A stretch of 64,000 bases of DNA from Gammaproteobacteria bacterium UBA7803 (GTDB lineage Bacteria > Pseudomonadota > Gammaproteobacteria > Pseudomonadales > Azotimanducaceae). Under the pieces are notes generated by a model that ran no database searches, had not been told where the DNA came from, and worked only from the letters and a program-made list of their open reading frames with translations. Shown here one piece after another: positions 25,083 through 33,508 of this stretch (the first letter of the stretch is position 1; every line of letters begins with the position of its first letter). Position numbers and translations under genes: made by a program. The stretch is taken from positions 113,600 through 177,599 of the forward strand of contig DLCH01000078.1 of assembly GCA_002480525.1 (NCBI GenBank), written 5' to 3'.

Positions 25083-25144
25083 GTAGGAGCGGCCTCCCGG
25101 CCGCGATGCGGGAAGGCGAATCGCGGCCGGGAGGCCGCTCCTAC
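25083..25144. repeat. GTAG-type REP pair (inverted)
   Basis: A 24-base unit at 25083-25106 beginning GTAGGAGCGGCCTCCC is repeated as a perfect inverted copy at 25121-25144, separated by 14 bases. It fills the gap between two acyl-CoA dehydrogenase genes and could form a long hairpin in their shared mRNA. The same unit occurs as a single copy inside uup at 47142-47165. Confidence 0.92.
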
Positions 25145-25170
25145 ACGAAGAGAGATCGAGGAGACAGACC

Positions 25171-26391
25171 ATGGATTTCAACGATACCCCCGAAGAAGCG
25201 AAGTTCCGCGAAGAAGCCCGCGCGTGGCTGAAGGACAACGTGCCGAAGGCATCCGAGCTGGAAGGCCTGGGCTACATCGAGCAGGCCAAGCTTTGGCAGA
25301 AGCGCAAGTACGACGCCGGCTGGGCCTGCATCACCTGGCCGAAGGAGTACGGCGGCCGCGGCGCCTCCGCCATCGAGCAGGTGATCTGGAACCAGGAGGA
25401 AGCGAAGCACGACGACCTGCCGGGCGGGGTGTTCTCCATCGGCCAGGGCATGGCGGCACCGACGCTGATGACCTGGGCCGACGACGACGCCAAGGCGCGC
25501 TACCTGCCGAAGCTCGCCAGCGGCGAGGAGATCTGGTGCCAGCTCTTCTCCGAGCCCGCCGGCGGCTCGGACCTGGCGGCACTGCGCACCCGGGCCGTGA
25601 AGGACGGCGACGAGTGGGTGATCAACGGCCAGAAGATCTGGACGTCCGGCGCCCACTACTCGGACTACGGCATCCTGGTGGTGCGCACCGACCCGACGGT
25701 GCCGAAGCACAAGGGGCTGACGTACTTCTACCTCGACATGAAGAGCCCGGGCATCGAGATCAAGCCCATCAAGCAGATCTCCGGGGACGCGAACTTCAAC
25801 GAGGTGTACTTCACCGACGTGCGCATTCCCGACAGCCAGCGGCTCGGCGAGGTCGGTCAGGGCTGGCAGGTGTCGCTCACCACGCTGATGAACGAGCGCG
25901 CCTCCATCGGCGCCGGCGGCGTGAACGTCGGCTTCGACTCGGTGTTCAAGCTGGCCCAGAAGGTCAACATCGGCGACCGTCCGGCCATCGAGGACGATTC
26001 GGTGCGGGCCAGGCTGGCGGACTGGTACTGCCAGGAAGCCGGTCTGCGCTACACGTCCTACCGGACCCTGTCGGCGCTCTCCCGCGGCGACATTCCGGGG
26101 CCGGAGAACTCCATCGGCAAGCTGGTGGGCGCGCCCAAGACCCAGGACATGGCGAGCTTCGCCATCGACCTGCTGGAGCAGTCCGGGGCGATCTGGGACG
26201 AGGAGCTGTCCGCCGAGGCGGGCCTGTTCCAGGGCACCTACATGAGCATCCCGGGGCTGCGGATCGCCGGCGGCACCGACGAGATCATGGCCAACATCAT
26301 CGCCGAGCGGGTTCTGGGCCTGCCCCAGGAACCGCGGATGGACAAGGGCATCCCGTTCAACGAGGTGCCGACGGGTGGTTCCAAGGGCTGA
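25171..26391 (+). CDS. Acyl-CoA dehydrogenase family protein
   Basis: The 406-residue enzyme has the full family pattern: N-terminal helices (FREEARAWLKDNVP), CQLFSEPAGGSDLAALRTRA near residue 125 for FAD, INGQKIWTSGAHYSDYGILV near 152, and the C-terminal IAGGTDEIMANIIAERVLGL near 372, where the catalytic base is usually near the GTxEI segment. It follows the shorter dehydrogenase after a REP pair and has GAGGAGACAGACC before its ATG. A perfect hairpin after the stop probably ends the transcript. Confidence 0.92.
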   Translation: MDFNDTPEEAKFREEARAWLKDNVPKASELEGLGYIEQAKLWQKRKYDAGWACITWPKEYGGRGASAIEQVIWNQEEAKHDDLPGGVFSIGQGMAAPTLMTWADDDAKARYLPKLASGEEIWCQLFSEPAGGSDLAALRTRAVKDGDEWVINGQKIWTSGAHYSDYGILVVRTDPTVPKHKGLTYFYLDMKSPGIEIKPIKQISGDANFNEVYFTDVRIPDSQRLGEVGQGWQVSLTTLMNERASIGAGGVNVGFDSVFKLAQKVNIGDRPAIEDDSVRARLADWYCQEAGLRYTSYRTLSALSRGDIPGPENSIGKLVGAPKTQDMASFAIDLLEQSGAIWDEELSAEAGLFQGTYMSIPGLRIAGGTDEIMANIIAERVLGLPQEPRMDKGIPFNEVPTGGSKG

Positions 26392-26407
26392 TCGGCCCGG
26401 CAGTCAC

Positions 26408-26437
26408 GATCGCGGCCGGCCATCACCGGCCGCGATC
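26408..26437. terminator. Hairpin between convergent genes
   Basis: Perfect 12-base arms (GATCGCGGCCGG and its complement) with a 6-base loop, placed 16 bases after the dehydrogenase stop and 14 before the end of the convergent MOSC gene. No U-tract follows, so it may be a Rho-assisted or bidirectional terminator. Its GCGGCCGG core resembles the REP units and it may be a decayed REP. Confidence 0.6.
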
Positions 26438-26451
26438 GTCGGCGCCCTGCA

Positions 26452-27315
26452 CTAGCTCAGAATGACGTCGTCCCCGGCGCTGATCCGGCCGGGCCGCGCG
26501 ACGGTGGCGTAGACGCCGAGATCGCCGTCGTTCACCTGCACCAGCGCCCGCATGACCTTCGGGTCCCGGGGCACGTCGTCGAAGCCGTGGGTGGTCATGA
26601 TGCAGCGCGGGCAGGTCATCTCCACCGTCAGCTCCGCGTCCCCGACCGTCAGCCGCCGCCCCACCCAGCCGTTCTCCACGAACCCGGCCTCGTCGGTGTC
26701 GATGACCAGGTTCGGGCGGAAGCGGCGTTGATCGAAGACCGAATCGAAGCCCAGCGCTGCGGCGCCCTCGGCGATGGCGCGCAGGCTGCTGCGGGTCATG
26801 ATCAGCAGCGGGTAGGCATCGAAGTAGGTGCCCGGCGGGGTGTGATGGGTGGCCAGCACCTCGGGGAAGCGGCTCAGGTCCGGCAGCGGCTCGTCGGCGG
26901 TGCGGCCGAACAGCGCCCGGAGCGCTTCGCCCTCGTCCACGCCGTCGGGCAGGGCTTCCCGCCGATAGTGCGCCACCTGGTCGGCATCCAGCAGCGGCCA
27001 CAGGGTCACCGGGTGGTCCAGCGCCCGGCTCAGCGCCGTGTCGACGTCGCCGGCGGCGCTCGACAGGCGCCTGCCGTCGCCGAGGTCGATGTGCACCTCG
27101 GGAGAGCGCTGGTCACCGGCGGGCTCCGCCGCCAGGCGGGCCCGCATGCTCATCAGCGCCGGCAGCTTCTTGGCGCCGGTGAGACCGCCGGCGGTCTCGT
27201 CGCGCAGCGCCCACGCCCGATCGCCCGGAAGGCCGAGCGTGCCGAGAGCGGCGTTCATGAGACGCTCGCCCTGCATGCTCTTCACGGGGTAACGGTGGAT
27301 TTCCGCCAGTCGCAT
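26452..27315 (-). CDS. MOSC domain protein with N-terminal beta-barrel
   Basis: The 287-residue sequence begins with the MOSC_N domain (IHRYPVKSMQGERL, GDRAWAL) and continues with the MOSC domain, including FRPNLVIDTDEAGFVENGWV near residue 185, the conserved Cys in MTCPRCIMTTHG near 233 and VYATVARPGRISAGD near the end. Proteins of this YcbX-like class bind molybdenum cofactor and reduce N-hydroxylated compounds together with an electron donor. No partner gene is adjacent. Confidence 0.88.
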   Translation of the reverse strand: MRLAEIHRYPVKSMQGERLMNAALGTLGLPGDRAWALRDETAGGLTGAKKLPALMSMRARLAAEPAGDQRSPEVHIDLGDGRRLSSAAGDVDTALSRALDHPVTLWPLLDADQVAHYRREALPDGVDEGEALRALFGRTADEPLPDLSRFPEVLATHHTPPGTYFDAYPLLIMTRSSLRAIAEGAAALGFDSVFDQRRFRPNLVIDTDEAGFVENGWVGRRLTVGDAELTVEMTCPRCIMTTHGFDDVPRDPKVMRALVQVNDGDLGVYATVARPGRISAGDDVILS

Positions 27316-27329
27316 GGTGTCGGCCGGCC

Positions 27330-27623
27330 TCAGTGGAGGGTGTGCGGCGCGACGTCGAGATCGCGTCCGAGTTCCTCGGCCTTTTCCAGAATCCGCGCGA
27401 TCAGGGCGCCGGCATCGGAGGAGAAGCTGAAGCCGACGGCCCGGGTGGACGTCAGCTCGCGGATCGGCGTCGCCAGCTCGGCGTCGTGCCGGACCCGCTC
27501 CAGCTCCCGGCGGATGCGCAGGAAGTACGCGCGCTGGGTGGCGCTGCCCTCGGCGTCGAGCTGACTGATCAGCCGGTCCAGCAGCGGGGCGATCTCGTTC
27601 CTGGCAGAAGTGGTGCGCCGCAC
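27330..27623 (-). CDS. Hypothetical helical protein, 97 residues
   Basis: The start is GTG at 27623 with AGGAG upstream. The product is small, soluble and almost wholly helical, with alternating acidic and basic residues (LISQLDAEGSATQRAYFLRI, LIARILEKAEELGRDLDV). It has no Cys and no membrane segment. I do not recognise a family. It lies 14 bases upstream of the MOSC gene on the same strand, so the two are probably one transcript. Confidence 0.6.
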   Translation of the reverse strand: MRRTTSARNEIAPLLDRLISQLDAEGSATQRAYFLRIRRELERVRHDAELATPIRELTSTRAVGFSFSSDAGALIARILEKAEELGRDLDVAPHTLH

Positions 27624-27697
27624 GGCATTCTCCTGATCCGTGAGCCGGATTGTGAACCGTAGTGCCGCGCTTGGCCAGCGCCCGCTCCGCTACCCGC

Positions 27698-28639
27698 TCA
27701 CAGCCCGGCGAGGACGCCGAGGTAGGCGCCGTAGACCAGCAGCAGAACCCCGCCCTCGCCGCGGCTCAGACGGCCGCCGGTGGCCGCGAAGATCACCAGG
27801 GCGGCGGTGGCGGCGAGCATGGCCCAGATGTCGAGCCCGGCGATCGCGGGCGGGACGTCCATGGGCTCCACCAGGGCGGTGACACCGAGAATGCCCAGCA
27901 CGTTGAAGATGTTGCTGCCGATGATGTTGCCGATGGCGATGTCCGACTGCCCCCGGAGGGCCGCGGTGACGGAGGTCACCAGCTCCGGCAGCGAAGTGCC
28001 GACGGCGACCACGGTGACGCCGATGACGACCTCGGACACCTGCCAGGTCCGCGCCAGCTCGATGGCGCCGGCCACCAGCCGGTCCGCGCCGAGCATGGTC
28101 AGCGCTAGGCCGGCGGCCAGCACCACCAGGGCCTTCGTCACGGTGGACGGCGTCGGCTTCGGCACCAGGGTCGCGGCGTCGACGGAAACGTCGGCCGGCG
28201 CCGGCTGGGTCCGATAGGTCCAGGTCACGTAGGCCGCCAGCAGCGTCACCAGCACGGCGCCGGTCACCCGGCCGACGTGGCCGATCAGCACCGCCGCGGC
28301 ACACGCCACCGCCGCCAGCACGACCACGGCGCCGTCCCGGACCAGGGTCCGGCGGTCGACCAGGATCGGCCTGATCAGCGCGGCCAGGCCGAGGATCAGC
28401 AGGATGTTGGCGGTGTTGCTGCCCACCACGTTGCCGACGGCGATGCCGGGCGCGCCCAGCAGGGCGGCCTCCAGGCTGGTCACCAGCTCGGGCGTGGAGG
28501 TCCCGAATCCCACCAGGGTCAGGCCGATCACCATCGGCGAGACCCGGAACTGGAGCGCGGTCGCCACGGCCCCGCGCACCAGCAGCTCGCCGCCGAGCAC
28601 CAGCAGCAGCAGGCCGGCGACGATCGTCAGATAGGTCAT
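27698..28639 (-). CDS. Calcium/sodium antiporter (CaCA family, YrbG type)
   Basis: Inner-membrane exchanger of 313 residues with about ten membrane spans arranged as two inverted halves. Each half carries the ion-binding alpha repeat: GLTLVGFGTSTPELVTSLEA near residue 40 with GNVVGSNTANILLILG near 70, and GVTVVAVGTSLPELVTSVTA near 205 with GNIIGSNIFNVLGILG near 235. The paired GTSxPE and GSNxxN motifs are diagnostic. The start at 28639 begins directly with the first span. It is divergent from secF across a 127-base gap. Confidence 0.94.
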   Translation of the reverse strand: MTYLTIVAGLLLLVLGGELLVRGAVATALQFRVSPMVIGLTLVGFGTSTPELVTSLEAALLGAPGIAVGNVVGSNTANILLILGLAALIRPILVDRRTLVRDGAVVVLAAVACAAAVLIGHVGRVTGAVLVTLLAAYVTWTYRTQPAPADVSVDAATLVPKPTPSTVTKALVVLAAGLALTMLGADRLVAGAIELARTWQVSEVVIGVTVVAVGTSLPELVTSVTAALRGQSDIAIGNIIGSNIFNVLGILGVTALVEPMDVPPAIAGLDIWAMLAATAALVIFAATGGRLSRGEGGVLLLVYGAYLGVLAGL

Positions 28640-28700
28640 GGGTGCCCCGTCAGCGCAAAGGCTGTCCTTCGAACGCCTAACTTGCAGTGACCCGGGGGCG

Positions 28701-28729
28701 TATTCAAGCGTCGGTCGCAGGCGTATGAT
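28701..28729 (+). promoter_or_regulatory. Possible sigma-70 promoter for secF
   Basis: TATGAT at 28724-28729 matches five of six -10 positions and is preceded, 17 bases earlier, by a weak -35 TATTCA at 28701-28706. It lies 37 bases before the TTG start of secF, indicating that this secF is transcribed on its own. Confidence 0.4.
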
Positions 28730-28766
28730 CCGCGCCGTTTCCATTCCACACCGACGGTAACTCTCG

Positions 28767-29711
28767 TTGACGCGTTCCCGGCTCGAACGGACGGGTCCCC
28801 GGTTCGACTTCATGGGCCGCCGCCATGGGGCCACTGCCGTGTCTCTCGCGCTGGTCGTGCTGTCCCTGGTCGCCCTGGGCTGGCGCGGTCTGGCGCTCGG
28901 CATCGAGTTCACCGGCGGCGCCCTGTTCGACCTGCACTTTCCCCGGGCCGTGGCCCTGGAACCTCTGCGCGCGGCTTTCGACGGCGGCGGTCTGACCGGC
29001 GCGACGGTGCAGTTCGCCGGCAGCGAGCGCGACGTGGTGCTGCGCCTGCCGACCGAGGGCCGGGTGGAAGTGGGCGAGCTGTCCTTACGGGTCGAGCAAG
29101 CCGTGGCGCAGTTCATGACGGGTGGGGTGGTCGAGAGCTCTGCCCTGGTCGGCCCGGCGGTGGGCGGCGAGCTCCGGGACGCGGCCGGACTCGGCGCGCT
29201 GGCGTCGCTGGCGGCCGTCGGCGTGTACGTCATGTTCCGCTTCGCCGGGATGTTCGCGGTCGGCGCCACCGTCGCGCTGCTGCACGACGTCGTGGTCACC
29301 CTCGGCTTCTTCGCGGTGACCGGGCTCACCTTCGACCTGCCGGCCTTCGCCGCGGTGCTGGCCATCGTCGGCTATTCGCTCAACGACACCATCGTCGTCT
29401 ACGACCGGGTGCGCGAGAACCTGCGGCGGCTGCGCGCCGTCAGCCCGGCCGAGGCCATCAACCGGTCGCTGAACCAGACCCTGGAACGGACCCTGGCCAT
29501 GTCCGGCACGACCCTGTTCACGGTGCTCGCGCTGCTGGTGTTCGGCGGCGATTCCCTGCGCAGTTTCTCCAGCGCGCTGACGGTCGGCGTCGTGGTCGGC
29601 ACCTACTCCTCGGTCTACGTGGCGTCGAGCCTGCTGCTCACCCTGGGCGTGTCCCGCCGCACCGTGGCCGCGCCGGAACGGGATGCGGACCCGGAGGATG
29701 AGGCGCCCTGA
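28767..29711 (+). CDS. secF: Protein translocase subunit SecF, unlinked to secD
   Basis: Inner-membrane RND-type partner of SecD that uses the proton gradient to help pull proteins through SecYEG. The 314 residues show the first span followed by GLALGIEFTGGALFDL near residue 45, a periplasmic domain, VESSALVGPAVGGELRDAA near 120, and five C-terminal spans with the signature AVLAIVGYSLNDTIVVYDRV near 200. TTG at 28767 is used because the residues before the internal ATG at 28812 (RFDF) match the family N-terminus. No secD, yajC or tgt is adjacent, which is unusual; it could be a second copy. Confidence 0.9.
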   Translation: MTRSRLERTGPRFDFMGRRHGATAVSLALVVLSLVALGWRGLALGIEFTGGALFDLHFPRAVALEPLRAAFDGGGLTGATVQFAGSERDVVLRLPTEGRVEVGELSLRVEQAVAQFMTGGVVESSALVGPAVGGELRDAAGLGALASLAAVGVYVMFRFAGMFAVGATVALLHDVVVTLGFFAVTGLTFDLPAFAAVLAIVGYSLNDTIVVYDRVRENLRRLRAVSPAEAINRSLNQTLERTLAMSGTTLFTVLALLVFGGDSLRSFSSALTVGVVVGTYSSVYVASSLLLTLGVSRRTVAAPERDADPEDEAP

Positions 29712-29714
29712 GGC

Positions 29715-30392
29715 TCAGGCGCCGGCGAGCGCCTCGAGCAGGGTGCCCGCCCGGGGCAGCACCACGTCGGCGCCCGCCGCCCGCAGGCGCGGCCGGTCGG
29801 CGCTGCCGGTGAGCACGCCCACGCAGTACAGCCCGAGCGCCCGCCCGGTCTCCATGTCGAGGGCACCATCGCCGACCATCAGGCTGCGTCCCGGGGCGGC
29901 GTCCACCTCGTCGAGCGCCCGCTGCAGATGCCGCAGGTCGGGCTTGAGGTGCGCGACGTCGTCCCGGGCGAGCAGCGCTTCGCAGTGCTGCTCGAGATCG
30001 GGATACACCGTGAGCACCGCGTCCCGGCAGTTCCGCGTCACGACGGCCACCCGCACGCCGGCCCGGCGGAGCTGCTCGATGGTCCGCACCGCGTCCGGGA
30101 ACGGTCGGGTGTCCCGCGCCGCGGCCACCTCGAAGTCGCGGATCAGCCGGTGCCCGCGGGCCAGGAAGGCGTCGCCGTCGGCGGCGCGATCCGCCAGCCA
30201 GCGCGCCGCCGCGTCGAGGATCTCGACGATGTAACGGCCTTCGAACACCGCTGCCGGCACGTCGTGGGTGAGCGCGAAGTCGACGACCCGGCGCCGCAGA
30301 TCCGGCAGGTCCAGGTTGGGGGCGAGGGTGCCGTCGAAGTCGAACAGCACCGCCTGCGCGGCCTGCAGCCGCCCGTGCCACGGCGGCGGCAT
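29715..30392 (-). CDS. HAD-family hydrolase, phosphoglycolate phosphatase-like
   Basis: The 225-residue protein has all four HAD motifs: LFDFDGTLAP near residue 16 (nucleophile Asp), VAVVTRNC near 115, the Lys in HLKPDLRHL near 150 and MVGDGALDMETG near 172. A helical cap between motifs I and II is typical of small-molecule phosphatases. The ATG overlaps the aceK stop as ATGA, so it is the last member of a four-gene coupled operon. Substrate unknown. Confidence 0.88.
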   Translation of the reverse strand: MPPPWHGRLQAAQAVLFDFDGTLAPNLDLPDLRRRVVDFALTHDVPAAVFEGRYIVEILDAAARWLADRAADGDAFLARGHRLIRDFEVAAARDTRPFPDAVRTIEQLRRAGVRVAVVTRNCRDAVLTVYPDLEQHCEALLARDDVAHLKPDLRHLQRALDEVDAAPGRSLMVGDGALDMETGRALGLYCVGVLTGSADRPRLRAAGADVVLPRAGTLLEALAGA

Positions 30393-32149
30393 CAGGCTTT
30401 CCGGGCGGCGTGGCGGACGAACCGCTTCTTGCGCCGGTAGGGGAACACGTCCATGACGCGCCCCTTGGCGATGGCGTCCTGCAGGCTGCGCCAGTAGGCC
30501 GGGTCGAACAGCTCGCCGTGCATCTCTTCGAACATCTTCTTGATGTGCGGCTTGCCGAACAGAAAGCGGCGGAACTCCTCGGGAAAGACGTCGTTGGGCG
30601 CTACCGTATACCAGGGCTCCGCGGCCATCTCCTGCTCCGGCGTCTCGGGCTTCGGCACCTCCCGGAAGTTGACGTCGCTGAGGTAGCAGATCTCGTCGTA
30701 GTCGTAGAACACCACCCGGCCGTGACGGGTGATGCCGAAGTTCTTGAGCAGCATGTCGCCGGGGAAGATGTTGGCCGCGGCGAGCTGCTTGATGGCGTTG
30801 CCGTACTCGTCGAGGGCCTCGCGCACCGCCTCTTCATCGGCATCGTCGATGAACATGTTGAGCGGCGTCATCAGTCGCTCGGTGTAGACGTGACGGATCT
30901 TCACGTACCTGTCGGTGATCTCCACGGAGGAGGCCGCCTGGCGCTCCAGCTCCTCGATCAGGTCGGCGCTGAAGCGTTCCCGGGGCAGGATCAGGTTCTG
31001 GAACTCCTGGGTGTCGGCCATGCGCCCCACGCGGTCGTGGCGCTTCACGATGTGGTACTTCTCCTTCACCTCCTCCGCGGTGATGTTCTTCTGGGGCGCG
31101 AAGCGGTCCTTGATGATCTTGAACACCGTCTGGTAGGACGGCAGCGAGAACACCGCCATCACCATGCCGCGGATGCCCGGGGCGATCACGAACTCGTCGT
31201 CGGAATGCTCGAGGTGCTCCAGCAGGTCGCGGTAGAACACCGTCTTGCCGTGCTTGTGCAGGCCGATGGAGGCGTACAGCTCCGAGCGCTTCTTGTTCGG
31301 CAGCAGGGTGCGCAGGAAGTCCACCAGGGCATGGGGATAGTTGGTGTGCACCATGAAGTAGGCGCGGGTGAAGCTGAACATCACGGACAGCTCGTCCTCG
31401 TCGCAGATCAGCGTGTCGATGTACAGGCGGCGGTTCTCGTCGACCAGCAGCGGCAGGGCGATCGGCCAGGTCTCGCCCCGGTAGTGGAGCCGGCCCACCA
31501 GGTACGCGCCCTTGTTGCGGTAGAAGATCGAGCGCAGCATCTCCACCGCGAGGCCCTGGGAGCTGCGGATTTCCGGGCGTGCTTCCGGCAGCGATCGCAG
31601 CACGCTGCCGATGTCCCGGTCCTTGTCCTGCCACTCGAGCTCGATCGGCAGGTCCCGGGCGATGTCGCGCATCATCTCGACGATGCCGCGGTCGGGGTGA
31701 TAGGTGATGGTGAGGGACTCCGCCGGCGCGACCGGCGGCGTCGGGTACTCGGTCTGGACGAACATCTCCGCGTTGTCGACCTCGGCGTCGTTCGTCAGCG
31801 ACCGGTGCACGGAGTTGTAGAAGGTCTCGAACAGCTCGGCGTTGTATTCCTGGGACACGAGCTCGCGGTAGGACGCTCTGGTCTCGATCCAGAGCGCGCC
31901 GTCGATGCCCCGGCCGTCGACCATCGCCTGGATGTCCTCGGTGGTCCGGTCCACGTGATGGTGGTAGGACGCCAGGCGCTCGGCGTTGGCCTCCTGGACG
32001 GCCAGCCACTGGGCATTCTCGAACCGGGTCCGCGCTGCCAGGGTGATCTTCTGGTAGCCCTGCCGGTAGGTTTCGTAGCCCTGGAAGATCCGGCGGGCGA
32101 TGGGCCGGGCCAGGGACCCGTCGTCCACGGGCTGCTCTGCGGCCGTCAC
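30392..32149 (-). CDS. aceK: Isocitrate dehydrogenase kinase/phosphatase
   Basis: Bifunctional enzyme that phosphorylates and dephosphorylates isocitrate dehydrogenase to divert carbon to the glyoxylate shunt. The 585 residues match the usual length (E. coli 578). Seen are the N-terminal regulatory domain with YHPDRGIVEMMRDIARDLPI near residue 150, RSIFYRNKGAYLVGRL near 218, the nucleotide-binding APGIRGMVMAVFSLPSYQTV near 325 and the catalytic-loop region FGITRHGRVVFYDYDEICYL near 465. The start is GTG at 32149, overlapping the upstream membrane gene as GTGA. It is not next to aceA or aceB. Confidence 0.96.
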   Translation of the reverse strand: MTAAEQPVDDGSLARPIARRIFQGYETYRQGYQKITLAARTRFENAQWLAVQEANAERLASYHHHVDRTTEDIQAMVDGRGIDGALWIETRASYRELVSQEYNAELFETFYNSVHRSLTNDAEVDNAEMFVQTEYPTPPVAPAESLTITYHPDRGIVEMMRDIARDLPIELEWQDKDRDIGSVLRSLPEARPEIRSSQGLAVEMLRSIFYRNKGAYLVGRLHYRGETWPIALPLLVDENRRLYIDTLICDEDELSVMFSFTRAYFMVHTNYPHALVDFLRTLLPNKKRSELYASIGLHKHGKTVFYRDLLEHLEHSDDEFVIAPGIRGMVMAVFSLPSYQTVFKIIKDRFAPQKNITAEEVKEKYHIVKRHDRVGRMADTQEFQNLILPRERFSADLIEELERQAASSVEITDRYVKIRHVYTERLMTPLNMFIDDADEEAVREALDEYGNAIKQLAAANIFPGDMLLKNFGITRHGRVVFYDYDEICYLSDVNFREVPKPETPEQEMAAEPWYTVAPNDVFPEEFRRFLFGKPHIKKMFEEMHGELFDPAYWRSLQDAIAKGRVMDVFPYRRKKRFVRHAARKA

Positions 32150-32532
32150 GTGTCGTCGCCTCCGCGGGTGCCGTCCCCGTCGTCGCGGCGGTGGCGCCAG
32201 CGCGCCTCGTGGGTCTCTGCAATGCGCCGGCGGAACCGCTGCACGAGCACGTACAGCACCACGGCGCCGCAGGCCAGGGCCAGCAGCGGGTAGGCGAGCG
32301 CGGCGATCCAGTCGCCCTGGGGGTCGCTGTGAATGGCGGCCAGCAGGCCGGCGCCGAGGGCCACCGCCAGAACCTTCTGAACCAGCAGCCAGGCGGACAG
32401 GGCGATCGCCACCGGGATGACCAGCCGGTTCAGCAGGTCGCCCTGGTCGGACTGGTAGAGCACCACCAGCACGCCGAGCAGCACCAGGCCCGCGACGCGC
32501 CACGGCAGGTTCTCCAGCACGGCCGGCTTCAC
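32146..32532 (-). CDS. Small inner-membrane protein, 128 residues
   Basis: The GTG start at 32532 overlaps the SDR stop and its own stop overlaps the aceK start, both as 4-base GTGA junctions. The protein has four hydrophobic segments (about residues 10-25, 35-50, 52-65, 73-95) and a hydrophilic Arg/Asp-rich C-terminal tail. No family is recognised. Tight coupling suggests its amount is tied to AceK. Confidence 0.68.
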   Translation of the reverse strand: MKPAVLENLPWRVAGLVLLGVLVVLYQSDQGDLLNRLVIPVAIALSAWLLVQKVLAVALGAGLLAAIHSDPQGDWIAALAYPLLALACGAVVLYVLVQRFRRRIAETHEARWRHRRDDGDGTRGGDDT

Positions 32533-33305
32533 GTCAGGGTGTCCAGGGCGCCGCCGTCGATGCGCAGGTTCTGGCCGTGAATGGCGTCGGCCCTGGGGCT
32601 CGCCAGGAAGGCCACCAGGTCCGCGACCTCTTCGCGGCGGACGATGCGCCGGATCGGAATGTCGGCGGCCACGTGGGGCTCGACCGCCTCCCAGGTGTCG
32701 CCCCAGCCTTCGCGACGCCCTTTCTTCAGATAGGCGGCTTCGACCTCCGGCGTGAGGATCATTCCGGGAGAGACCAGGTTGACCCGCACGCCGGTGCCCG
32801 CGGTTTCCCGGGCCAGGCTGACGGTCGCGGTCGCCAGCGCGCCCTTGGCGGCGTAATAGTGGGGCATGCGGGCGTTGGGCCGGGTGGAGCCGACCGTGCC
32901 GAGGTTGACGATCCGGCCCCAGCCGCCGGCCACCATGGCAGGCAGGAAGCGGCTGATCAGCCGCTGGGCGGACAGCACGTTCTTCTGGTAGGCGTCGACC
33001 CAGTCGGCGCTGGTGCTGTCGGACCAGCTTCCCGGATCGGCGGTGCCGTAGTTGTTGACGAGGATGTCCACGTGGCGGCCGTGACAGGCCTGCTGCACGG
33101 CGTCGGCGCCGGCGTCGGTGGTGATGTCCCCGGTCACCGGCGTGCCGGCGCCGATCTCGGCCACGGCCGCCTCGGCCTGACCGGGCTCGAAACCGTGGAC
33201 GAGCACGTCCGCGCCCTCCCGGGCCAGACGCGCGGCGATGACGAGTCCCGTGCCCCGGTGGCTGCCGCTCACCAGGGCCGTATGGCCTTCCAGAGCCAGA
33301 TGCAT
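32529..33305 (-). CDS. Short-chain dehydrogenase/reductase
   Basis: The ATG at 33305 gives 258 residues starting right at the Rossmann fold. The glycine motif reads SGSHRGTG (normally TGxxxGxG), the NNAG motif reads NNYG, and the catalytic residues appear as Ser in LGTVGS and Tyr/Lys in HYYAAKG near residue 152-157. The end, DGGALDTLT, is typical of FabG-like enzymes. It is the first gene of the coupled SDR-membrane-aceK-HAD operon; the substrate cannot be deduced. Confidence 0.9.
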   Translation of the reverse strand: MHLALEGHTALVSGSHRGTGLVIAARLAREGADVLVHGFEPGQAEAAVAEIGAGTPVTGDITTDAGADAVQQACHGRHVDILVNNYGTADPGSWSDSTSADWVDAYQKNVLSAQRLISRFLPAMVAGGWGRIVNLGTVGSTRPNARMPHYYAAKGALATATVSLARETAGTGVRVNLVSPGMILTPEVEAAYLKKGRREGWGDTWEAVEPHVAADIPIRRIVRREEVADLVAFLASPRADAIHGQNLRIDGGALDTLT

Positions 33306-33419
33306 GTACGGATTCCGACTATTACGTTGCTGAAGGACGCTGCCGCAGGATGTTGCCGAAGCGGCGCGTGCCGCTCGTCGGACAAAGGTACCGGATCGGC
33401 CCGGAATTCTCACCCGATG

Positions 33420-33475
33420 TTGACACTGTGCACATTAGAGTTAAGCTGGTCGGGTATGTAAGCAATGCACACATG
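33420..33475. promoter_or_regulatory. AT-richer divergent control region before the RND genes
   Basis: TTGACA at 33420-33425 is a perfect -35 match, followed after 16 bases by TAAGCT as a weak -10. The perfect palindrome TGTGCACA (33427-33434) lies inside the spacer and a related TGCACACA follows near 33466. An operator overlapping the promoter of an efflux operon is plausible; no regulator gene is adjacent. Confidence 0.42.
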
Positions 33476-33508
33476 GCTCGGCCCGGGGGCCGGGCCACAG
33501 GGGGCGAC

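Noticed and set aside
25083..25144. Possible CRISPR-like repeat
   Set aside because: Only two inverted copies with no regular spacers; they match REP units found elsewhere in the window.
26408..26437. Fourth REP element
   Set aside because: The core is similar but the GTAG head is missing, so it is listed as a hairpin terminator.
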